Assembly: GCA_944386445.1 (NCBI GenBank)
Contig: CALXBD010000131.1
Span: 1-48,025 of the forward strand
Origin: an uncultured Clostridia bacterium
Lineage (GTDB): Bacteria > Bacillota > Clostridia > Oscillospirales > Ruminococcaceae
Length of the DNA: 48,025 bases
Direction of reading: 5' to 3'
A model generated the notes under the pieces. It ran no database searches. It had not been told where the DNA came from and saw nothing but the letters and a program-made list of their open reading frames with translations. The position numbers and the translations under genes are program-made. Position 1 is the first letter of the stretch. Each line of letters opens with the position of its first letter. Shown one piece after another: positions 8,503-16,571 of this stretch.

Positions 8503-9579
8503 ATGCGGTTCCGAAAGCCCATTGACGGTGATGTGCTGTTCCCGGGAACGGATGGAGAACAGCAAGGAATCCAATTGTGGATTACAGTAGAAATAGAGGC
8601 TTCCAGGGAGCTTCCAGTTACCATAAACGGCATTCCCGCTATATGGGAAGAAGGCTGCTGGCGAGTAAAAATTCCGCTAAAAGCTGGTGCCAATATCGTT
8701 TCGGCAGAGAATCCCACTGAAGAAACCGTATCTGCAACCCTTTTTTGGTTTCCAGGCGGCAGTCGGGCTTGGAGGCTGGGGATAGACGATGTGATCCGCT
8801 GCCTGGAAAACTTAAACCGCCATGATGAATACCGCTCTATTTTTGAGGATCCGTTTTTTGCGCTTCTCCAGCAGGTACACCAACAAACTGGCATGCTGGC
8901 CCACTTACATCTCTTTTATCAAAATGAGGACGGCAGCTTTAATCTCTCCATGATGACCAACCGGTTTCGGGAAGAATTCCGCGCTAACAGCAACTGGCTG
9001 AGGATGACCTTCCATTCCCGAGCGGAATTTCCTGACAGCCCCTATCGGTGCGCGCCTTATGAGCAGGTTTTGTCCGAAGGACGGCAAGCAGCGGCAGAAA
9101 TTACCCGCTTTGCCGGAGAAGAGGTGCAAGATGGTGCTACCTCCCAGCATTGGGCAGATTCAGCGCTGCCAGGGACAAGAGCGTTTCGTGATCTAGGCTT
9201 CCGGGTTCTGGACGGCTATTTTACATTCGATGAAAAAGGCAACCCATATGTATCCTACTATTTGAACAAGGAACAGACTGCCCATGCGTTTCAGCGGGAT
9301 TTCTGGGCAGATACGACGGAGAGGATCTTCTTTGTCAAGGATGATCTAATCTTAGACCAGACGCCGCTACCGGAAATTGAATCTGCTCTGGCTGCACTAG
9401 CTGCCGGAGATAACGGTGAGTTTCTTTACCTTCTGATCCATGAGCAATACTTTTATCCGGATTATAGGAGCTACCAGCCCGAATACGGTGAAAAGCTTTT
9501 AAAGGCCGCCCGGTGGTGTGCCGCAAGCGGGTATCATCCTGCCTTTCTGACGGATTTTGTCATGGAGGCTTGGGAATAG
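8503..9579 (+). CDS. Uncharacterised protein, possibly polysaccharide-deacetylase-like
   Basis: 358 residues, apparently intact. Residues 1-85 look like a beta-sandwich domain (GIQLWITVEIEASRELPVTI, then IKL-type strands). From about residue 88 a second domain begins at WRLGIDDVIRCLENL and contains LAHLHLFYQ and LRMTFHSRAEFPD, which recall the Asp-Asp and His metal sites of NodB-type deacetylases; this is only inference. No signal peptide or TM. GGAGG at 8490-8494 supports the ATG at 8503, 3 bp after the hexosaminidase stop, so it was part of that glycan operon. Downstream its frame continues past TAG (see findings). Confidence 0.6.
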   Translation: MRFRKPIDGDVLFPGTDGEQQGIQLWITVEIEASRELPVTINGIPAIWEEGCWRVKIPLKAGANIVSAENPTEETVSATLFWFPGGSRAWRLGIDDVIRCLENLNRHDEYRSIFEDPFFALLQQVHQQTGMLAHLHLFYQNEDGSFNLSMMTNRFREEFRANSNWLRMTFHSRAEFPDSPYRCAPYEQVLSEGRQAAAEITRFAGEEVQDGATSQHWADSALPGTRAFRDLGFRVLDGYFTFDEKGNPYVSYYLNKEQTAHAFQRDFWADTTERIFFVKDDLILDQTPLPEIESALAALAAGDNGEFLYLLIHEQYFYPDYRSYQPEYGEKLLKAARWCAASGYHPAFLTDFVMEAWE

Positions 9580-9882
9580 GAGAAGAATGTTGACGATATC
9601 CCTAATTTCTGTGCTGCAATGCGTCAAGAGCTATACGATAATTTTGAAAGTTTTATAGAATTCGTCAACCGAAGGCCAGTATCGAGTGAGAAAAATGGCA
9701 TTGATTCCATTACAATGGAGACATAGAATCCGGAACACATCATTTATCCCAGTGCTAGTCCGCAAAAAATCCAGAAGCATGAAATTCCGGTTCATATGCT
9801 CTGGAAGTAGTTCTTTCAGATAGGCTGCGCCTGAATTCCTTCGGAATTCTCTGCTGCGCGGCAGAAAGGTAGGGTTGTAGTT
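9580..9882 (+). other. Gap with in-frame coding-like remnant and a hairpin
   Basis: No intact gene. Directly after the TAG at 9577-9579 the same frame stays open for 48 codons (AAMRQELYDNFESFIEFV and onward) to a TAG at 9724-9726, then 27 more codons to a TAG at 9808-9810. It may be the remnant of a lost gene. A perfect 7-bp hairpin (GAATTCC TTC GGAATTC) lies at 9833-9849, flanked by two copies of GCTGCGC. It has no T-run, so it is probably not a terminator. Confidence 0.4.
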
Positions 9883-11127
9883 ATGGAAAAAAATGAACTT
9901 GCTCTTTACGGAGGCCCAAAAACCAAAACCACCCCAATGGGCAGTGGCCCACGCTTTGGGGAAGCCGACCTGGCATATTTAAAAGAAGCATTAGAACAGA
10001 ATACTCTTTTTTACTGGTATGGTAATCAAGTGAAAAAGCTGACTGCACGGTTTGCAGAACTTTACGATTCTCCCTATTGTACCGCGACATCCTCCGGAAC
10101 GGCAGCGATCCATGTGGCGCTGGGAGTCTGTGGAGTGACAGCCGGCGATGAAGTGATTACCTCTCCCATAACTGATATGGGCACAATCATTGGTATTGTG
10201 TTCCAAAATGCTGTTCCCGTTTTTGCCGATCTGGATCCCCACAGCTATACATTGGATCCTCAATCTGTTGAGGAAAAGATTACTGATAAAACAAAAGCCA
10301 TCATAGCAGTCCACTTGACCGGCGGCCCCACCGATATGGATGCCATCATGGATATTGCCCGACGCCATAACCTTAAGGTGATAGAGGATTGCGCTCAAAG
10401 CTATATGGCGACTTATAAAGGAAAGCTGTTGGGGACAATTGGGGATGTCGGCTGTTTCAGCCTGAATGACTTTAAGCAGATTTCCGCAGGTGACGGTGGC
10501 TTAGTATTGACCAAGACCCGGGAAATGTACGAATCCGCGCTGCGATTTGCAGATAAAAACTATCAGCGCCTGGCCTCTCATGATACATCCCGGGATGTCC
10601 CGTTTATTGCACCGAACTATCGAATGAATGAATTGACAGGCGCTGTCGGCCGTGCTCAGGTGGAACGACTGGAAAGCATCTGTCACCGCCGTACCGAAAT
10701 CGGAGATCGTATCAGCACAGCCATCGGCAAGCTTCCCGGAATCTATCCGCCCAAGGTCCAGCCTAACAGCACTAGTACCTACTGGTTTTATATGTTCCGG
10801 GTGGATGAAAAGGAGGCTGGCGTCAGCAGGAACGAGTTTTCAGACGCCTTGGCGGCAGAAGGCATCAATAATCAACGGGGATATATTCCAAGCTGTGTCT
10901 ACAATTACGATCTTTTTGTCAACCGCCACGGGTATCAGGGAACCAATTGTCCCTTTGGCTGTCCCTTAAACGGCCATAATATATCCTATCATGAAGGAAT
11001 GTGTCCTACCGCTGAGGAGATTCTCAATACCGCCATACGTTTTAATTTTGATGAATTTACTACGGACCGGGATGTGGATGAAATTATTGCAGCAATTATT
11101 AAAATTTCAAAGGCCTTCCAAAGGTAA
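9883..11127 (+). CDS. DegT/DnrJ/EryC1/StrS-family PLP-dependent aminotransferase
   Basis: 414 residues. Members use PLP to transaminate keto-sugars, usually nucleotide sugars for surface glycans or secondary metabolites. The fold-type-I landmarks are present: TSSGTAAIHVAL (phosphate binding), VIEDCAQSY (Asp that contacts the PLP ring nitrogen) and FSLNDFKQISAGDGG, whose Lys should form the Schiff base. The C-terminal NPFGC-like cysteine pair (NCPFGCPL) is unusual and could be a family-specific feature. Start ATG 9883 follows AAAGGTAGGG. It lies behind the decayed sugar locus but is intact, so it is probably still used. Substrate unknown. Confidence 0.85.
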   Translation: MEKNELALYGGPKTKTTPMGSGPRFGEADLAYLKEALEQNTLFYWYGNQVKKLTARFAELYDSPYCTATSSGTAAIHVALGVCGVTAGDEVITSPITDMGTIIGIVFQNAVPVFADLDPHSYTLDPQSVEEKITDKTKAIIAVHLTGGPTDMDAIMDIARRHNLKVIEDCAQSYMATYKGKLLGTIGDVGCFSLNDFKQISAGDGGLVLTKTREMYESALRFADKNYQRLASHDTSRDVPFIAPNYRMNELTGAVGRAQVERLESICHRRTEIGDRISTAIGKLPGIYPPKVQPNSTSTYWFYMFRVDEKEAGVSRNEFSDALAAEGINNQRGYIPSCVYNYDLFVNRHGYQGTNCPFGCPLNGHNISYHEGMCPTAEEILNTAIRFNFDEFTTDRDVDEIIAAIIKISKAFQR

Positions 11128-11292
11128 AACATCTATGCGGATGCAATATTGGAATTGTACTTGCGCGATATAAGGAGCTCTGCCAAAGAAATTTTTCTTG
11201 AAAGAAATCACATGTAATCCCCACTGAAAGGCCATTCAGTATAGCAGCGGTCAGCGCGAGTATAGGAAATGTTTCTATTTGATTAAAGGATA

Positions 11293-11338
11293 AAATGAAA
11301 CGGTTCGCCTGAAATGATAGGCAAACCGTTTCATTTTT
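11293..11338 (+). terminator. Terminator between convergent DegT and ECF genes
   Basis: 18-bp stem with one mismatch (AAATGAAACGGTT... / ...AACCGTTTCATTT), 8-nt loop, T-run on the plus side and A-run on the minus side. It can end both the DegT transcript and the minus-strand B12-uptake transcript. Confidence 0.8.
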
Positions 11339-11368
11339 GCTGCTGATTCTTATCAGGATATCAAGTTT

Positions 11369-11911
11369 TTAGGAATGCCCCAGTTTGCTCTGCAAAGTGG
11401 TAAAAAAATGCAAAAGAGGCCGAAACAGCACTAGCATAATGATGCCGTTGCTGACACAGTGGGTAATATCGTAGGGAATCCCGCTGATCCACCAGGCGAT
11501 CCCGGCGCCAATACCGCCGCTAACAAAGTAGGGAATCGAACAAAGGGCGCCAAATGACAGTCCGAATATGGCCGATACAAAAGCCCACAGCCAAACCGAG
11601 CGGTTCTTTTTCAGCAGCCACGTAATCAATACCAGCGCTGGCCATACATATAGGTACATGATCCACCACATACCAAATCCGTAGACCAGCCCTTCCAGGA
11701 GGGCAAACAGGTAGGCGGAAACCAGTGCCTGCTTTGGAGAAATTGCCAGCGTATAAAGGATCAACAGTAACGATACCACTTCTATGTTGGGAAGGGCAGC
11801 CAGCGCAATCTGGGATACCAGTAAGATTGCCCCCATCAGCGCCGTTTGGACCAGTTCCCGGGTGCGGACAGCAGTACCGTGCCCTTTAGTAGGTTGAGAG
11901 GGTAAGTTCAT
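11369..11911 (-). CDS. ECF transporter S component, predicted cobalamin-type
   Basis: 180-residue integral membrane protein with about five to six TM segments (ALMGAILLVSQIALAAL; IEVVSLLLILYTLAIS; YVWPALVLITWLL; FVSAIFGLSFGALC; GIIMLVLFRPLLHFF). This is the size and hydrophobic pattern of substrate-binding S components of energy-coupling factor transporters, which share EcfA/EcfT encoded elsewhere. It is the second gene after a cobalamin riboswitch and overlaps a transcobalamin-like DUF4430 gene, so B12 or a precursor is the likely ligand. The ATG at 11911 is chosen although it overlaps the previous gene by 26 bp and has a weak RBS; coupled translation is likely. Confidence 0.75.
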   Translation of the reverse strand: MNLPSQPTKGHGTAVRTRELVQTALMGAILLVSQIALAALPNIEVVSLLLILYTLAISPKQALVSAYLFALLEGLVYGFGMWWIMYLYVWPALVLITWLLKKNRSVWLWAFVSAIFGLSFGALCSIPYFVSGGIGAGIAWWISGIPYDITHCVSNGIIMLVLFRPLLHFFTTLQSKLGHS

Positions 11912-12278
11912 AATGTTCGCCGTCTGTGATTGGAGTAGTATCCACACCGGTGTTTACCTGTTCACCGTTTTTCGTAATGCACCACCACTGATTTTTGCTG
12001 TCATCAGCCTTTACTCCATCAACAGCAGTAATGAATAATCCGTATTGTCCCTCTTCGCCCTCAATCAATCCTTCGTTTTCCAAAGCGGCCCCCAGATAGG
12101 CTTCGTCGGTCTTTACGGTAAACTCTCGTACATCTTCCTCAGATACAACCACTTGGATTTCGATCGTTTTATCCCCTGTTTGTCCCTGAGGCATAAATTT
12201 CCAAAAAACCAGAGCCATTGCTGCAATTAAAACCACCAAAATCCCGATGCCAATTGCGATTTTTGCTTGTTTTTTCAT
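11886..12278 (-). CDS. DUF4430 (transcobalamin-like C-terminal domain) membrane-anchored protein
   Basis: 130 residues: a single N-terminal TM/signal anchor (residues 7-28, no lipobox Cys) and an extracellular domain matching DUF4430, the fold found at the C-terminus of transcobalamin and intrinsic factor. Typical elements are LGAALENEGLIEGEEGQYG, VDGVKADDSKNQWWCI and GVDTTPITDGEHYELTL. It probably captures cobalamin outside the membrane and passes it to the S component encoded next. The start at 12278 is preceded by GGAAGGG, and the gene is under the cobalamin riboswitch. Confidence 0.8.
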   Translation of the reverse strand: MKKQAKIAIGIGILVVLIAAMALVFWKFMPQGQTGDKTIEIQVVVSEEDVREFTVKTDEAYLGAALENEGLIEGEEGQYGLFITAVDGVKADDSKNQWWCITKNGEQVNTGVDTTPITDGEHYELTLSTY

Positions 12279-12299
12279 TGCTTACACTACACCCTTCCT

Positions 12300-12482
12300 G
12301 CTTTAGACAGCATAAGAAATGCGTTTCCCGAACGCACGGAAAACGCAAACAGTCGCTGATTCAGTCCGTACTGCGTCCATGGCTCGTGGAACGTAAAGTA
12401 CCTGGCAGACCCGGCGATCTGACTTTACAGTGGCGGCACCGTGCGGGATTTGCACCCGGCTTCTCCGGAAACATCTGCCATT
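12300..12482 (-). promoter_or_regulatory. Cobalamin riboswitch (B12 element)
   Basis: Minus-strand transcript. The conserved core reads GCCGGGTGCAAATCCCGC, then GTGCCGCCACTGTAA (B12 box), then GTCAGAT and the closing GTCTGCCA. TGGCAGA at 12480-12474 pairs with TCTGCCA at 12409-12403, enclosing the core. Downstream, a hairpin (CGTTTTCCG/CGGGAAACG, about 12322-12345) lacks a strong T-run, so control may be translational rather than by termination. High B12 should turn off the DUF4430 and ECF genes. Confidence 0.93.
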
Positions 12483-12495
12483 TTTTACTGGTTTT

Positions 12496-12524
12496 ATTAT
12501 ACAGGATCCTGAGCATTCTTTCAA
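12496..12524 (-). promoter_or_regulatory. Sigma-A promoter of the riboswitch transcript
   Basis: Minus strand: TTGAAA at 12524-12519, a 17-bp spacer, TATAAT at 12501-12496. The predicted start site lies about 10 nt ahead of the aptamer's closing stem. Confidence 0.8.
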
Positions 12525-12558
12525 GGGCATTATTGGCTTTTTATTTTGGCGTGATATT

Positions 12559-12597
12559 AAAAAACCTCCCGGACAGTTAAACAGTCCGGGAGGTTTG
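12559..12597 (-). terminator. Terminator of galE
   Basis: Perfect 13-bp GC-rich stem (AAACCTCCCGGAC / GTCCGGGAGGTTT) with a 9-nt loop and a T-run on the minus strand, starting 8 bp after the galE stop. Confidence 0.9.
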
Positions 12598-12604
12598 ACA
12601 TGAC

Positions 12605-13612
12605 TTAGGCTTTATGGGAAGATTTCTGGGTGAAATTCCAGGAATCTGCGCACATCTCATCGATTCCCATAGTAGCTTCCCACCCCAGAACCTCTTTGGC
12701 CTTGGTAGGATCGGCATAGCATTCCGCGATGTCGCCGGGACGCCGAGGTGCGATTTTATAATTGACTTTCCGCCCGCTGGCTTTTTCGAAGGCAGCCACC
12801 ATCTGCAGAACGGAATATCCATGACCGGTCCCCAGATTGTAGGCATCTACGCCGGTATCCTTCCGGACTTTGTCAAGGGCTTTCAGATGGCCTTTTGCCA
12901 GATCAACTACGTGAATGTAATCCCGTACACCGGTTCCGTCCGGAGTAGGATAATCGTTTCCGTATACAGACAGGCATTCCAGCTGTCCTGCAGCAACCTT
13001 TGCGATATAAGGCAGCAGGTTATTGGGAATGCCATTGGGATCTTCGCCGATCAGGCCGCTCTTATGCGCTCCGATGGGGTTGAAGTACCGCAGCAGCGCG
13101 ATGCTCCATTCTTTATCGGCTACATAGAGATCCCGCAAAATGCCTTCGATATAGAGCTTTGTGGAGCCGTAGGGATTAGTTGTAGACAGCGGGAAATCTT
13201 CACGAATGGGAACGGATTTCGGTGCGCCGTATACCGTTGCGGAAGAGCTGAACACCAGCCGCTTGACGCCGTATTTTTCCATTATTTCACAGAGAATCAG
13301 GGTGCCGGTAATATTGTTGTGGTAGTAGCGCAAAGGCTGCTGGACGCTTTCGCCGACTGCTTTCAGTCCGGCGAAGTGGATCACTGCATCGATCTTATTT
13401 TGTGCAAAGACTTTGTCAAGACCTTCCCGATCCAGCAGATCGATCTCATAAAATTTGAAATCTTTGCCGGTGATTTCACGGATATGATCCAGGGCATCGG
13501 GCTTGGAGTTGACAAAGTTGTCAACGATGACGATTTCCTCTCCTGCCTCGAGCAGCTCGACACAAGTGTGAGAGCCGATATACCCGGCTCCTCCAGTAAT
13601 TAAAACTGCCAT
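12605..13612 (-). CDS. galE: UDP-glucose 4-epimerase
   Basis: Interconverts UDP-glucose and UDP-galactose using bound NAD, for galactose use and surface glycan supply. 335 residues, normal length. Rossmann signature GGAGYIGSH at the N-terminus, VIHFAGLKAVGES, FSSSATVYG with the catalytic Ser/Thr, and NPYGSTKLYIE with the catalytic Tyr-x3-Lys. The C-terminal VNYKIAPRRPGDIAECYAD is typical. The frame extends to 13627, but the ATG at 13612 is used because GGAGGG of its Shine-Dalgarno lies inside that extension. Single-gene transcript with its own promoter and terminator. Confidence 0.96.
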   Translation of the reverse strand: MAVLITGGAGYIGSHTCVELLEAGEEIVIVDNFVNSKPDALDHIREITGKDFKFYEIDLLDREGLDKVFAQNKIDAVIHFAGLKAVGESVQQPLRYYHNNITGTLILCEIMEKYGVKRLVFSSSATVYGAPKSVPIREDFPLSTTNPYGSTKLYIEGILRDLYVADKEWSIALLRYFNPIGAHKSGLIGEDPNGIPNNLLPYIAKVAAGQLECLSVYGNDYPTPDGTGVRDYIHVVDLAKGHLKALDKVRKDTGVDAYNLGTGHGYSVLQMVAAFEKASGRKVNYKIAPRRPGDIAECYADPTKAKEVLGWEATMGIDEMCADSWNFTQKSSHKA

Positions 13613-13666
13613 GATAAATCCCTCCATTGATTCAATACGCAGTATGTGGACGATCTTCTTGTCTTC

Positions 13667-13695
13667 AGTATAAAATGATTTTGCGGCCGCGTCAA
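13667..13695 (-). promoter_or_regulatory. Sigma-A promoter of galE
   Basis: Minus strand: TTGACG at 13695-13690, a 17-bp spacer, TATACT at 13672-13667, about 55 bp ahead of the start codon. Confidence 0.75.
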
Positions 13696-13829
13696 CCGCT
13701 TGCAGGAATAATCCATATAAAAGCGAAAGGAAACCGGATGAAAGCTGAATCCAATTGTGACGAACGCGTGTGCTGCCGGTGAAGAATAGATGAAATTCAT
13801 GGATATGATAAAATATTTAGGAAATCTTC

Positions 13830-13858
13830 TTATCTTTTCACGGAAAATGTGCTATAAT
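13830..13858 (+). promoter_or_regulatory. Extended -10 promoter for ymfF-ymfH
   Basis: TGC followed by TATAAT (13853-13858) forms an extended -10 element. The -35 at 17 bp (TTATCT, 13830-13835) is weak. The gap 13613-13927 between galE and ymfF otherwise holds only the galE promoter and no visible gene. Confidence 0.6.
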
Positions 13859-13927
13859 AGGAAAAACATTGTGCTTGATTGGCTTGCCTTTTTTAGCCAA
13901 TTTTGATGAAAGGAAATGATTGCTTTC

Positions 13928-15229
13928 ATGAAGGAAGCCTATCCGCTCCAGCGGGAGAGAATCGCAGATGATGTTTGGTTCGGTTCCATTACGGACAGCC
14001 GTTATAAAACGAATCTTTTGACTTTGAATCTGGCTCTGCCCCTGAATCGTGAAACTGTAACCGGTAATGCCCTTCTTCCTCAGGTGCTGGAAAAAGGGTA
14101 TCGTTGCTATCCGAATTATCGAAATTTTTCCATGCGCTTAAATCAGCTTTACGGAGCTTCTGTCCATGGGGGATGTACAAAAATTGGTGATAACGAAGTG
14201 CTTAGTTTAAGTATTTCTGTAATCGACGATGCATATGCCCTGGCAGGAGAACCGCTTTTGAAAGAGTGCGCGGAAATATTATGTGGGCTGCTTCTGGATC
14301 CCGTGTTGCAGGACGGAGTGCTTGAGCCTGAAAATATAGCCCTTCAGCGGAAATATTTGATCGACTGCATTGAGGCTGAGATCAATGAAAAGCGCGCTTA
14401 CGCGATCAGCCGTACATTGGCGCTGATGTTTCCGAAAGACCCTTTCGGACTGCGTAGACAGGGATATGTGGAGGATGCGGAAAAAATCACCCCGGAATCT
14501 GCAACTGCCGATTACCGGCGGATACTGGATACTGCCCGAATCGAGATCTTTCATGTGGGGTGCGGCGATCCGGCCACAGCAAAAGAGGTTTTTCAGGAGG
14601 CTTTCTCGAAACTGAAGAGACATCCACAACCGCTTGCCGTAACAGCAGCAGCCTGTGGAGGCGGTTCCGTCCGAGAAGAAACCGAGGAAATGAAGGTCAG
14701 CCAGTCCAAACTTTGTCTGGGATTCAAGACCGGTGTGGATGCCCACCATCCGATGCTGTCGGCTATGCGAATGATGAACAGCGTGCTGGGAGGAACACCT
14801 ACCTCTAAATTGTTTCTGAATGTCCGGGAGAAGCAAAGCCTTTGCTATTATTGTACTTCCCGTTCAGATCGGACAAAAGGGATTTTGATGATTGACTGCG
14901 GTGTGGAACGCTGGCAGGTGGAACAGGCTAAGGAAGCAATTTTAATGCAGCTGAAAGCGGTTCGCAACGGTGAGATTACAGACGAAGAGATGGAATTTGC
15001 CAAATTGAGTCTGCAGAATTCGTTTAAGTCGGTTGGAGAAACGCCGTACTCCTTGGATGCGTTCTATTTGATGCAAACGCTGCTGGGAGTCCGGGAGACG
15101 CCAGCAGATCAGGCGCGTAAATTGGAGAGCATTACCCGTGAGGATGTGGCAGCTGCCGCAGAACTGGCTCAGCTGGATACAGTCTATGTGCTGGCCGGCG
15201 AAAACAGAGAGGAGGGCGGCAATGCGTAA
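13928..15229 (+). CDS. ymfF: M16 peptidase-like protein YmfF (EF-P modification-associated)
   Basis: 433-residue member of the M16 (pitrilysin/insulinase) family. It has the two-lobe M16 layout but no HxxEH zinc motif, as expected for the inactive-type partner; the next gene has the motif. In Bacillus the YmfF/YmfH pair is linked to 5-aminopentanol modification of elongation factor P. Family text: TNLLTLNLALPLNRETVTGNALLPQVL, LNQLYGASVHGG, REKQSLCYYCTSRSDRTKG. ATG 13916 is in frame but touches its AAAGGA; ATG 13928 is preferred although spacing is long. The stop overlaps ymfH by 8 bp. Confidence 0.85.
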   Translation: MKEAYPLQRERIADDVWFGSITDSRYKTNLLTLNLALPLNRETVTGNALLPQVLEKGYRCYPNYRNFSMRLNQLYGASVHGGCTKIGDNEVLSLSISVIDDAYALAGEPLLKECAEILCGLLLDPVLQDGVLEPENIALQRKYLIDCIEAEINEKRAYAISRTLALMFPKDPFGLRRQGYVEDAEKITPESATADYRRILDTARIEIFHVGCGDPATAKEVFQEAFSKLKRHPQPLAVTAAACGGGSVREETEEMKVSQSKLCLGFKTGVDAHHPMLSAMRMMNSVLGGTPTSKLFLNVREKQSLCYYCTSRSDRTKGILMIDCGVERWQVEQAKEAILMQLKAVRNGEITDEEMEFAKLSLQNSFKSVGETPYSLDAFYLMQTLLGVRETPADQARKLESITREDVAAAAELAQLDTVYVLAGENREEGGNA

Positions 15230-16505
15230 AACAGTGATCGAGAGCCGGCGGTTTGGAGAGCAGTATCTCCGGCTGGAGCATGAGTCCGGATTGATCGCCC
15301 TGCTCTATCCCATGAAGGGATTTCAAACGGCGTATGCCCTTTTCGGGACGAAATACGGTTCCATTGATAATGAATTCAAAACAGCGGATGATCCGGATTT
15401 TGTGAAAGTGCCGGATGGGATTGCCCATTATCTGGAGCATAAGCTCTTTGAAAGCGAAGATGGAAATGTGGATCGGGTATTTGCTGCGTTAGGCGCGGAA
15501 TCCAATGCCTTTACTTCCTTTGACAAAACCTGCTATCTGGCTTCTTGTACAAGCCATTTTGAGGAAACTTTCCGCACACTGCTGCGATTTGTCCAGGAGC
15601 CCTATTTCACGCCGGAAAATGTCGAAAAAGAACAGGGAATCATTGGGCAGGAAATCCGGATGTATGAGGATAACCCCGGATGGCGGGTAATGTTCAACCT
15701 GCTCTCGGCGCTTTATATAAATCATCCTGTTCGGACAGATATTGCAGGAACTGTAGAGAGTATTTCCCGCATTACGCCGGATATTTTGTACCGGTGCTAT
15801 CGGACGTTTTACAACCTTTCCAATATGGTGGTGGCTGTGGCGGGAAATTTCGATCCGGAAGAGGCGGAACGAATCCTTTCGGAAGAGTTGAAGGCCGCAA
15901 AACCCGTGGAAATTGTCCGCAGGTTCCCGGAAGAGCCTCGGGAAGCAGGACAGAGTAAGATCGTCCAGCATCTGGAGGTGTCGGAACCTACTTTTTATTT
16001 CGGATATAAAATTTTTCCGGAACAGGAGCCTGCAGCGCTTCTTAAGCAACAGGTGGTGCTGGATATCCTGTTGGATGTACTGGCGGGACCTACCAGTGCT
16101 TTCTATGAGGAAATGAACCGGCAGGGGCTGTTGGATGACAATTTCGGAACGGAAGTCTTTGGGGAGCGGGGATGCCTTGCCGCATTCTTCGGAGGAGATT
16201 CCAAAGACCCCGAAGCGGTCTATAATGCGTTCTGTGAAATGATTGAACAGCGAAAAGCAGAGGGGCTGTCGGAGGAGGAATTTCTCAGCTGTAAAAACGC
16301 CATGTACGGGAAGCTCCTGAAGGGACTGGGAGATGTGGAAAATACTGCTACGGCCATGCTTTCCTATGAGATGATGGGGTTAGGCATGTTTGAAGCAGCG
16401 GAAACAGTGGCGGCTGTGCAGCTTTCAGATCTGGAAAAGTGCCTTCGGGACTGTTTTGATCCGTCCTGTCGAGCAATTTCTATCGTTCTTCCGCTGGAAG
16501 AATAA
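15222..16505 (+). CDS. ymfH: M16 metallopeptidase-like protein YmfH (EF-P modification-associated)
   Basis: 427-residue M16 family protein with the inverted zinc motif HxxEH (GIAHYLEHKLFESEDG) and the downstream Glu region (VEKEQGIIGQEIRMYEDNP). It is probably the catalytically competent partner of YmfF; such M16 proteins often act as heterodimers. GGAGGG precedes ATG 15222, which overlaps the ymfF stop by 8 bp, so the two chains are made together. The frame is open upstream to 15138, but that part is only ymfF in another frame. Cytoplasmic; no signal peptide. Confidence 0.9.
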   Translation: MRKTVIESRRFGEQYLRLEHESGLIALLYPMKGFQTAYALFGTKYGSIDNEFKTADDPDFVKVPDGIAHYLEHKLFESEDGNVDRVFAALGAESNAFTSFDKTCYLASCTSHFEETFRTLLRFVQEPYFTPENVEKEQGIIGQEIRMYEDNPGWRVMFNLLSALYINHPVRTDIAGTVESISRITPDILYRCYRTFYNLSNMVVAVAGNFDPEEAERILSEELKAAKPVEIVRRFPEEPREAGQSKIVQHLEVSEPTFYFGYKIFPEQEPAALLKQQVVLDILLDVLAGPTSAFYEEMNRQGLLDDNFGTEVFGERGCLAAFFGGDSKDPEAVYNAFCEMIEQRKAEGLSEEEFLSCKNAMYGKLLKGLGDVENTATAMLSYEMMGLGMFEAAETVAAVQLSDLEKCLRDCFDPSCRAISIVLPLEE

Positions 16506-16571
16506 CGGAATGCACAGGGTAGAAATTTTGCCCTTTTGCATATAAATTCTGACATAGGTGGTGCAACAATC

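Noticed and set aside
9833..9849. Hairpin upstream of the DegT gene as a terminator
   Set aside because: Stem is only 7 bp, AT-rich and lacks a T-run on either strand.
11128..11217. Thirty in-frame codons after the DegT stop as a readthrough extension
   Set aside because: The stop is TAA, there is no supporting motif, and the stretch is short enough to be chance.
12614..13603. 329-residue open frame on the plus strand
   Set aside because: Antisense shadow of galE; the galE frame has all epimerase motifs and its own promoter, RBS and terminator.
13928..15229. Missing HxxEH motif in the first M16 protein as a sign of decay
   Set aside because: YmfF-type partners normally lack the zinc motif while the adjacent YmfH has it, so this is the expected arrangement.
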